Shown one piece after another: positions 6,933 to 11,959 of a stretch of DNA of 11,959 nucleotides; within the stretch, counting starts at the first letter, position 1, and every line of letters starts with the position of its first letter. Origin of the DNA: Actinomycetes bacterium (GTDB taxonomy: Bacteria > Actinomycetota > Actinomycetes > Actinomycetales > Microbacteriaceae); contig JAEWDJ010000309.1 in assembly GCA_023390155.1 (NCBI GenBank), forward strand, positions 1 through 11,959. The letters run 5' to 3'. Both the position numbers and the translations under genes were made by a program. The notes under the pieces are model-generated. The model was given only the letters and a program-made list of their open reading frames with translations, did not search any database and had not been told where the DNA came from.

Positions 6933-6980
6933 ATGAAGTGGATCTGCTTCATAAAATAAAGCACACTGCAATTAATGAAG
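6933..6980. promoter_or_regulatory. Three ATGAAG half-sites, likely HxlR operator
   Basis: ATGAAG occurs at 6933-6938, inverted as CTTCAT at 6947-6952, and again direct at 6975-6980. The first two form a 20-bp dyad with a GATC centre. The first and third are 42 bases apart, about four helical turns. The sites sit in the most AT-rich stretch of the window. The third lies over the reverse -35 (6979-6984) and within the forward -35/-10 spacer, and the second lies just past the reverse -10. This is the expected layout for a regulator repressing both its own gene and the exporter operon. Binding by the adjacent HxlR protein is inference. Confidence 0.65.
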
Positions 6981-6984
6981 TCAA
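6955..6984 (-). promoter_or_regulatory. Promoter of the MFS-reductase-DUF1737 operon
   Basis: On the reverse strand TTGACT (6984-6979) matches the -35 consensus at 5 of 6 positions. After an 18-base spacer, TTTATT (6960-6955) is a 4-of-6 match to TATAAT. This would start transcription about 50 bases before the ATG at 6900, giving a leader that contains the AAGGAG ribosome site. Confidence 0.5.
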
Positions 6985-6988
6985 GTGC

Positions 6989-6994
6989 TAATCT
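6989..6994 (+). promoter_or_regulatory. Extended -10 box of the HxlR gene (leaderless)
   Basis: TAATCT preceded by TGC forms an extended -10 (TGNTAATCT). It ends 7 bases before the ATG at 7002, so the predicted transcript starts at or next to the start codon. The only purine-rich element before the ATG (GGAA, 6995-6998) is too close to act as a normal ribosome site. Confidence 0.5.
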
Positions 6995-7001
6995 GGAACC
7001 C

Positions 7002-7676
7002 ATGACGAACCAGCACTACGGCCAGTTCTGCGGCCTCGCGCGCGCGGCAGAGATCGTCGGTCAGCGGTGGACGCTGCTGATCCTCCGCGATCTGAGCGTC
7101 GGACCGCGGCGCTATTCGGAGCTGGTCGCGGGCCTCCCCGGCATCCCGACGAACACCCTCGCCTCTCGGCTCAAGGAACTCGAGGACGAGGGGATCGTGG
7201 AGCGGATGGCCCCCTCCGGCGCCGAGCGCTCGATCGTCTACGCCCTGACGCCGCGTGGCGAGGAGATCGGCCCGGCGCTCGACGCTCTCTCGCGGTGGGG
7301 GGCCGGCGGCATGCGCGCCCCTCGCGAGGGTGAGATCGTGACGACCGCATCCATCACCGCCGCCCTCAAGGTCGCCGCGGGGGATGGTGTGGTGCCGGAG
7401 GACTGGGACACGACCTACGAAGTGCACGTAGGGGACGTGACGGCGCACGTGATCATGCGCGACGGCGTCATCGTCGCCAGGCCGGGGCCGATCGACGACC
7501 CGGATCTCGTCATCACGGCGGGCCCTCAGATCCGTGACGTGTTGGCGGGCGAGCTGGATGCGCCGACCGCGGTGGCGACGGGTGCGGTGCAGCTCGAGGG
7601 CGACCCGGCGCTGTTCCAGCGGTTCGCCGACACGCTCCGCGTGCCGTTCAGCGCCAACGTGCCGGCGCTCGGCTGA
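7002..7676 (+). CDS. HxlR-family regulator with C-terminal SCP2-like domain
   Basis: From the ATG at 7002 this is a 224-aa protein. Residues ~8-100 are the winged-helix HxlR domain: CGLARAAEIVGQRWTLLILRDL (from C10), then PRRYSELVAGLPGIPTNTLASRL and a wing with VYALTPRG. C10 aligns with the conserved N-terminal cysteine used by quinone/aldehyde sensors such as YodB and HypR, so thiol-based sensing is plausible. Residues ~115-220 (YEVHVGDVTAHVIMRDG onward) resemble the SCP2 sterol-carrier-like domain found on many actinobacterial HxlR proteins, possibly a hydrophobic ligand pocket. An ATG at 6975 would add 9 residues but lies within the operator repeat and promoter, so 7002 is preferred. It is divergent from the exporter operon and probably represses it and itself. 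It is convergent with the arginase-like gene, 23 bases apart. Confidence 0.92.
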   Translation: MTNQHYGQFCGLARAAEIVGQRWTLLILRDLSVGPRRYSELVAGLPGIPTNTLASRLKELEDEGIVERMAPSGAERSIVYALTPRGEEIGPALDALSRWGAGGMRAPREGEIVTTASITAALKVAAGDGVVPEDWDTTYEVHVGDVTAHVIMRDGVIVARPGPIDDPDLVITAGPQIRDVLAGELDAPTAVATGAVQLEGDPALFQRFADTLRVPFSANVPALG

Positions 7677-7699
7677 GCCGCCTCACCGGCACGCCGCGG

Positions 7700-8602
7700 C
7701 TACCGCAGCTCGCGGCCGAGGTGGGCGAGACCGGCCGTGAGGATGTCGGTCAGGAGCCGGGCGTGTGTGCCGTCCGGGTCGAGATCCGGGTCGTAGACGG
7801 TGATCGATGCGCCGACGGCGCGAGGCGCGAGGCCGCGGAGCAGCTCGATCAGCTCCTCCGGCGTGCAGCCGCCGGGGTCGGGGCTGTCGACGGCGGGCAT
7901 CACCGACGGGTCCAGGACGTCGACGTCCACCTGCAGCCAGTAGCCCGCCGTGTCCGCAGTCGTCTGCATCGCGTGGATGACCGCCGCGCTGCCGAGGTCG
8001 CGCCATTCCGCGGCCGGGACGACCGCCCCGAGCGCGGAGCGGACCTCCGCCAGCTCGGCGTCGTCGGCACGGCAGCCGACGTGCCCGGTCCGTGCGGGGT
8101 CGAAGTACGGGCCGGCGCCGTCGATGTCGGCCACCGCAGGCCAGTGGAGTCCGACCGCCGCGGCCAGATCCTCCCCCGCCACGCTCGCGCACTCGTCGCT
8201 GTTGCCCGGGTTGCGGAAGTCGGTGTGCCCGTCCACGTGCACCAGCCCGGCGCCACCTCGCCGCTTCATCGAGAGGCCGGCGCCGAGGAGCACGCTGCAG
8301 TCCCCGCCGACGACCAACGGCGCCCCTCCGGCGGCGAGCACCGCGTCGATCCGGTCGGCGAGCCGGCGCGCGTGATCGATCATGGCGCGCTCGTTGCGCA
8401 CGACGCCGGGGGCACGGGTCGCGTCGTCGTCGACGTAACGGCCGGGGAGGACCACGCCGGCATCGGTGGCCCCCAGCTCGGCGAACCGGCGGTAGAGGCC
8501 GGCTTCGCGGAGCGCCTCGGGCGCTTTCGCAGCCCCGGGCACCGCGCCCGGCTCCGGTGGGCGCAGGCCGAGATTCGTCGGGGCGGAGACGAGCGCGATC
8601 AT
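7700..8602 (-). CDS. Arginase/ureohydrolase-family protein with GGDCS variant
   Basis: This 300-aa cytosolic metallohydrolase belongs to the arginase/agmatinase/formiminoglutamase superfamily, which cleaves guanidino or formimino C-N bonds at a two-manganese site. Metal motifs in order: GGDCS (99-103), VDGHTDF with D124, H126 and D128, and DVDVLDPSVMP with D226, D228 and D231. The first motif is usually GGDHS, where the His binds Mn-A; here it is C102. Five of the six ligands are kept. The arginase substrate-loop residues after DAHTD are not recognisable, so arginine need not be the substrate. Length fits the family. The N-terminus MIALVSAPTNLGLRPPEPGAV looks natural. No ribosome site precedes the ATG; CAGACT (reverse strand, 8615-8610) 7 bases upstream may be a weak -10 for a leaderless message. 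It is divergent from the isochorismatase-fold gene. Confidence 0.88.
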   Translation of the reverse strand: MIALVSAPTNLGLRPPEPGAVPGAAKAPEALREAGLYRRFAELGATDAGVVLPGRYVDDDATRAPGVVRNERAMIDHARRLADRIDAVLAAGGAPLVVGGDCSVLLGAGLSMKRRGGAGLVHVDGHTDFRNPGNSDECASVAGEDLAAAVGLHWPAVADIDGAGPYFDPARTGHVGCRADDAELAEVRSALGAVVPAAEWRDLGSAAVIHAMQTTADTAGYWLQVDVDVLDPSVMPAVDSPDPGGCTPEELIELLRGLAPRAVGASITVYDPDLDPDGTHARLLTDILTAGLAHLGRELR

Positions 8603-8661
8603 CCGACCGAGTCTGTCAGAACAGCAGCGCTCCTCTCAGCCTCCACTGAGCCCCGGCGCGA

Positions 8662-8667
8662 TAGTTT
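8662..8667 (+). promoter_or_regulatory. -10 box of the isochorismatase-fold gene (leaderless)
   Basis: TAGTTT fits TANNNT and ends six bases before the GTG at 8674, so transcription should begin at the start codon. There is no ribosome-binding sequence in between (ACGCAT). An inverted repeat CTCAG/CTGAG (8635-8639/8646-8650) lies 11-26 bases upstream of the box, where a regulator could bind. Confidence 0.55.
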
Positions 8668-8673
8668 ACGCAT

Positions 8674-9264
8674 GTGAACAATCCCGCCGTCGACCTCGTC
8701 CCCGCCCGCACCGCCCTGCTCCTGATGGACCTGCAACCCTCCATCCTCGGCATGCACCCCGACGCCGACCGCTTCCTCGCTGAGCTGCGCCGCGCCCGGC
8801 AGGCGGCCCGGGAGGCGGGTGCCACCGTCGCGTACGTGCGCGTCGCCCTCTCGCAGGAGGACGCCGCCCGCGTGCCCGCGCACTCCCGCTTCGCGGCCGC
8901 CGCCGCCCGGGTGGACGAGGTCGGGCCCGAGCACCCGGCCGTGTCGGTGGACCCGCGCATCGCGCCCGCCGAGGGCGAGCTCGTGGTGCGCAAGTCGCGC
9001 TACGGCGCGTTCAGCACGACCGACCTCCACGAGCGGTTGCGGGCGCGCGGCGTCGACACCGTGGTGCTGGCCGGCATCTCGACCAGCGGCGTGGTGCTGT
9101 CCACGGCCCGGGACGCCGTGGACAAGGACTACCGCGTCGTCGTGCTCTCCGACGGCACGTTCGACCGCGACCCCGAGGTGCACCGCGTGCTGACCGAGAA
9201 GGTCTACCCGGCGCAGCAGGCCGCGGTGGTGACGATCGACGAGCTGATCGCGGCCCTCGGCTGA
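8674..9264 (+). CDS. Isochorismatase-fold hydrolase-like protein lacking the catalytic Cys
   Basis: This 196-aa protein has the isochorismatase-like/cysteine-hydrolase fold, whose members include nicotinamidase, N-carbamoylsarcosine amidase and EntB-type isochorismatase. Seen: LLLMDLQPSIL with D19, VVRKSRYGAF with K107, and the AGISTSGVVLSTARDA segment (133-148). Aligning that segment to the usual ATNVCVESTARDA puts V140 where the nucleophile Cys should be. The Asp and Lys of the triad are kept. True isochorismatases also lack the Cys, so the protein may catalyse a non-thiol reaction, but length and context do not show siderophore or phenazine synthesis. The start is GTG, an ATG two bases earlier being out of frame, and appears leaderless. 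It is divergent from the arginase-fold gene, so the two may share control. The exporter gene follows after 86 bases. Confidence 0.87.
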   Translation: MNNPAVDLVPARTALLLMDLQPSILGMHPDADRFLAELRRARQAAREAGATVAYVRVALSQEDAARVPAHSRFAAAAARVDEVGPEHPAVSVDPRIAPAEGELVVRKSRYGAFSTTDLHERLRARGVDTVVLAGISTSGVVLSTARDAVDKDYRVVVLSDGTFDRDPEVHRVLTEKVYPAQQAAVVTIDELIAALG

Positions 9265-9322
9265 GCCGGCACCGTGTCCCCCGATCGGCGGACACGCCTG
9301 ACCACCGCCCGCCGGTGCCGGC
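9265..9322. promoter_or_regulatory. Nested inverted repeats between isochorismatase-fold and MFS genes
   Basis: The outer repeat is GCCGGCACCG (9265-9274) with CGGTGCCGGC (9313-9322), a perfect 10-bp match around 38 bases. The inner repeat at 9273-9296 is CGTGTCC (9273-9279) with GGACACG (9290-9296) flanking CCGATCGG (9281-9288), so 24 bp are symmetric except one C/C pair (9280/9289). The inner one looks like an operator or a strong hairpin. In RNA the two share bases 9273-9274 but could largely coexist as a long hairpin. It may end transcription of the upstream gene, control the exporter 29 bases downstream, or both. No T-run follows either stem. Confidence 0.55.
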
Positions 9323-9350
9323 CGCCACGACGCTCCGGGAGGCTGGGACC

Positions 9351-10928
9351 ATGCCGAACGCAGCCTCCTCCCGCCTCGCCCTCGCCGGGCTGATCCTCGC
9401 CGTCTCCATGACGACGATCGACCAGACCATCGTCGCCCTCTCGGCGCCCACCATCCAGCAGAACCTCGGGCTCAGCCACGACGGGATGCAGTGGGCCGTC
9501 AACGTCTACCTGCTCGCCACGGCCGCGTTCTTCCTGCTGGGCGGGCGCGTCGCCGACGTGGTCGGCCACAAGCGCATGGCGCTGGTCGGCATCGCCGGCT
9601 TCGGCGTCACGTCGTTGCTGTGCGGCCTGGCGCCGACCGGCGACTTCGCCGAGGCCTGGCTGGTCGGCGCGCGGGCCCTGCAGGGTCTGAGCGGCGCGAT
9701 CATGTTCCCCGCGGCCATCGGCATCGTGGTCGAGGGCTTCGCCCGGGAGAGCCGGGGCCGGGCGATGGCGATCTTCTTCGCGATCACCGGCGCGATGACG
9801 GCGCTCGGCCCGATCGCCGGCGGCTCCCTGACGCAGTGGACCTGGCGGGCGATCTTCTGGGTCAACGTCCCGATCGCGGTCGCCGCGTTCGTGATCGTCG
9901 CCATCGCGGCGCGCCCCTCGGCCCGCCGTAGGGAGCGCATCGACTGGCTGGGCGCGGCCGTGGTCGCCGGCGGGATGGGCCTCCTCGTGTTCGGCCTGCA
10001 ACAGGCTAGCCCGTGGGGCTGGGGCAGCCCGGCAGTGCTCGGCTCGCTGGTCGCCGGTGTCGCGCTGCTGGTCGTGTTCGTCGTGCTCCAGCGGCGCACG
10101 GCGCAGCCGCTCGTGCAGCTCGCCGCCTTCCGCGACCGCGGCTTCACGCTCTCGACCCTGGCCACGCTGTTCTCGTCCGTCGCGTTCATCGCCACGTTCT
10201 TCTTCCTCAGCGTGTACGGCCAGGTGTCGCTGGGGCTCTCGGCGGGGCTCACCGGCCTGCTCTTCCTCAAGTTCTTCATCGGGTTCGTGGTGGCGAGCCG
10301 CATCGGCTCGGTGCGGTTCGACAAGCACGGCGCCCGCGCCGTCGTGCTCGCGGGCGGCCTGGTCGGCGCGGCCGGCTTCGCCTGGCTCGCCTCGGTCGCG
10401 GCCGACCTGGACTTCGCCGCCGACGACTTCGTGAACCAGCAGACCTGGCCGATCGTGATCGCGGGCGCGGGCATCGGCCTCATGTTCTCCGCCGTGTCGA
10501 CGGACGCCGTCAACCGGGCCATCGGCGCCAGCTACGGGGAGGTCACCGCGATCTCGCAGACGATGAAGAACTTCGGCGGCGCCCTCGGCCTCGCGGTCTT
10601 CACCACGATCGTCACCTCGCGCCTGACCGACCTGCTCACCGCCTCCTTCGAGAAGATCGGCGGCACGGCGGCGGACGCGCAGAGCGCCGTCGACCGCATC
10701 AGCGGCGCCTCCGGCGACGGCGGCTCGCTCGCGTCGCTGCCCACCGCGGTGCGGGAGCAGATCATGCACGCGGTCGCCGCCGACTACGCCGGGGCCGTGC
10801 AGTGGGCGTTCTGGGGGATGGCCGGCGCGATGCTGATCGTCGCCGTGATCGGCCTGTTCTACCCGGCCGGCCGCAGCTCCCTCCCGGAGGCCTCCGCCGC
10901 GGGGGCCGAGGCAGCCGCTACAGTCTGA
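9351..10928 (+). CDS. DHA2-family MFS drug-exporter-like transporter (intact)
   Basis: From the ATG at 9351 this is a 525-aa integral membrane protein of the 14-helix DHA2 group (EmrB/QacA/LfrA-like), expected to export small, often cationic or amphipathic compounds by proton antiport. Seen: helix 1 with LILAVSMTTIDQTIVALSAP (D24), the MFS motif A version GGRVADVVGHKRM (64-76) after helix 2, and a motif-C-like helix with FFAITGAMTALGPIAGG. The extracellular loop before the last helix is enlarged (roughly residues 425-480), as usual in DHA2 exporters. GGGAGG (9337-9342) at 8 bases supports 9351 over a GTG at 9315 that lies in the outer inverted repeat. The frame is uninterrupted, unlike the other exporter in the window. 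The histidine kinase gene follows after 2 bases and may control it. The substrate is unknown. Confidence 0.92.
   Translation: MPNAASSRLALAGLILAVSMTTIDQTIVALSAPTIQQNLGLSHDGMQWAVNVYLLATAAFFLLGGRVADVVGHKRMALVGIAGFGVTSLLCGLAPTGDFAEAWLVGARALQGLSGAIMFPAAIGIVVEGFARESRGRAMAIFFAITGAMTALGPIAGGSLTQWTWRAIFWVNVPIAVAAFVIVAIAARPSARRRERIDWLGAAVVAGGMGLLVFGLQQASPWGWGSPAVLGSLVAGVALLVVFVVLQRRTAQPLVQLAAFRDRGFTLSTLATLFSSVAFIATFFFLSVYGQVSLGLSAGLTGLLFLKFFIGFVVASRIGSVRFDKHGARAVVLAGGLVGAAGFAWLASVAADLDFAADDFVNQQTWPIVIAGAGIGLMFSAVSTDAVNRAIGASYGEVTAISQTMKNFGGALGLAVFTTIVTSRLTDLLTASFEKIGGTAADAQSAVDRISGASGDGGSLASLPTAVREQIMHAVAADYAGAVQWAFWGMAGAMLIVAVIGLFYPAGRSSLPEASAAGAEAAATV
10919..10924 (+). promoter_or_regulatory. Possible -10 box of the kinase gene inside the MFS 3' end
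   Basis: TACAGT fits TANNNT, overlaps the last codons of the MFS gene and ends six bases before the kinase GTG (10931). This is the same spacing as for csrA and the isochorismatase-fold gene. It would give the kinase its own leaderless transcript besides read-through from the transporter. No ribosome site lies in the normal window before the GTG. Confidence 0.4.
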
Positions 10929-10930
10929 CC

Positions 10931-11959
10931 GTGCATCAGCAGCGCAGCGCCGACGGCGAGTTCTTCGAGCTCCGCGCCTGGCTCCTCTACTCCGCGGCGG
11001 CGACGGTCGCCACCATCGCGATCATCCTCGCCAACCCGTACACCGGGATGGCGGAGGCGATCGCGGCGGCGGCGATCGTGCTGGCGCTCTTCGGGCTCTT
11101 CTGGCTGCTCACGCGCGGGGGCCGGGTGCACGACGACTCCCCGCGCGCGATCGTCTACTGCGTCGTCGCCTCCGCCGGCTACCTGGTCGCGCTCTCCCTG
11201 AACGACTGGGTCAACGTCGCCCTCTTCGTGCTCTCGCCGCAGTTCTTCCTGCTGCTGTCGATGCTGCCGGCCGCCGCCGCGATCGTGCTCGTCAACGCCG
11301 GCGGCGTCGTGGTGCGCTGGGCGATCGGCGACATCAGCCCGGTGTCGATCGTGGACGTGTCGAGCATGACCCTTCTCGTCATCGCGTTCTCGATCTTCTT
11401 CGGGCACCGCATCGCGGCCGTCAGCAAGCAGAGCGCCGAGCGCGGCCGGCTGATCCGCCGGCTGCAGGAGCAGCAGAAGGAGATCGCCGAGCTCTCCGAG
11501 CAGCAGGGCGCCGCCGCCGAGCGCGAGCGCATCGCCCGGGAGATGCACGACACCCTCGCGCAAGGCTTCACCAGCATCGTGACGCTCGGCCACGCCGTCC
11601 AGGGCGAGCTGGCGGCCGACCCGGCCGCTGCCCGCCGCCACGTCGAGCTGATGACGGAGACGGCGCAGGAGAACCTCCAGGAGTCGCGCCGCATCATCGC
11701 CGCCCTGACCCCGGGCCGCCTGAGCGGCTCGCCGCTGCCCGAGGCGCTCGAGCGCGTGGTCGCCCGGTTCGCGGAAGAGACCGGCGTCAGCGCGGGGTTC
11801 GTCGTGGACGGCACCGCCCGCCCGGCCCCGCCCGCCGTCGACGTGGTCGCCCTGCGGGTGCTGCAGGAGTCGCTGTCGAACGTCCGCAAGCACGCCGGCG
11901 CGCGCACGGTCGACGTCGAGCTGGCCTACCCGCCCGGCGCGGTCCGGTTGCGGGTGGCC
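10931..11959 (+). CDS. NarL-type sensor histidine kinase (partial, runs off window)
   Basis: The frame from GTG 10931 is open for 343 codons to the window end, with no stop. Residues ~15-160 hold about five hydrophobic segments (near 16-35, 43-61, 74-90, 95-130 and 141-160), a membrane sensor without a large outside loop. A charged coiled-coil-like linker follows at ~165-200. The HisKA_3 dimerisation/phosphoacceptor motif ERERIAREMHDTLAQGF has H206, and the HATPase N-box LQESLSNVRKHAGA has N317. The rest of the ATPase domain (G-boxes) lies beyond the edge. The family phosphorylates a LuxR/NarL-type response regulator, usually encoded next; that gene would be outside the window. It starts 2 bases after the MFS stop, so coupling or co-expression with the exporter is likely. 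The stimulus is unknown. Confidence 0.92.
   Translation, partial: MHQQRSADGEFFELRAWLLYSAAATVATIAIILANPYTGMAEAIAAAAIVLALFGLFWLLTRGGRVHDDSPRAIVYCVVASAGYLVALSLNDWVNVALFVLSPQFFLLLSMLPAAAAIVLVNAGGVVVRWAIGDISPVSIVDVSSMTLLVIAFSIFFGHRIAAVSKQSAERGRLIRRLQEQQKEIAELSEQQGAAAERERIAREMHDTLAQGFTSIVTLGHAVQGELAADPAAARRHVELMTETAQENLQESRRIIAALTPGRLSGSPLPEALERVVARFAEETGVSAGFVVDGTARPAPPAVDVVALRVLQESLSNVRKHAGARTVDVELAYPPGAVRLRVA

Noticed and set aside
9204..10769. 521-codon reverse open frame opposite the second MFS gene
   Set aside because: Low-complexity charged product; the forward strand encodes a clear DHA2 transporter.
10859..11893. 344-codon reverse open frame opposite the kinase
   Set aside because: Low-complexity Asp/Arg/Gly product; the forward frame has H-box and N-box kinase motifs.

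Overview
The window is high-GC DNA with dense, short-spaced genes, several GTG starts and -10 boxes of the TANNNT type set 6-7 bases before start codons. Protein types (actinobacterial CsrA, MmyB-type XRE, HxlR fused to an SCP2-like domain, DHA2 exporters, NarL-type histidine kinase) point to an actinobacterium. A flagellated member of Microbacteriaceae (Leifsonia/Microbacterium-like) is my best guess, but it is an inference. No IS element, integrase, CRISPR array, tRNA or rRNA was seen.

Layout. 1-53: possible tail of an upstream gene. 131-367 (+): csrA, apparently leaderless. 416-1357 (-) and 1516-2355 (+): a divergent SDR oxidoreductase and MmyB-type XRE regulator, with a perfect 8-bp-arm inverted repeat between them. 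2414-3346 (-) and 3558-4490 (+): two divergent AraC-family regulators of identical length that look like old paralogues. 4542-6900 (-): a likely operon of a DHA2 drug-exporter-like MFS gene, a RibD/DHFR-like reductase and a DUF1737 protein. The MFS gene carries two opposite frameshifts. 7002-7676 (+): an HxlR/SCP2 regulator divergent from that operon, across an AT-rich 101-bp gap with three ATGAAG half-sites over both promoters. 7700-8602 (-) and 8674-9264 (+): a divergent arginase-fold hydrolase and isochorismatase-fold protein, each with a changed active-site residue. 9351-10928 (+): a second, intact DHA2 MFS transporter. 10931-11959 (+): a NarL-type sensor histidine kinase that runs off the right edge in an open frame.

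How they fit. Most of the window is an accessory block of regulator/target pairs: XRE-SDR, HxlR-MFS operon and probably kinase-MFS, which suggests sensing of and response to small toxic or redox-active compounds. Only csrA (post-transcriptional control, usually of flagella in Gram-positives) looks like a conserved housekeeping regulator. There is no gene-free stretch over 300 bases. The longest gap is 3347-3557 (211 bases), which holds two GC palindromes.

The main annotation trap is 5407-6900. One uninterrupted 497-codon frame spans the MFS gene, but only its first 76 codons and roughly its last 45 are the real protein. The true middle lies in another frame (about 5542-6671).
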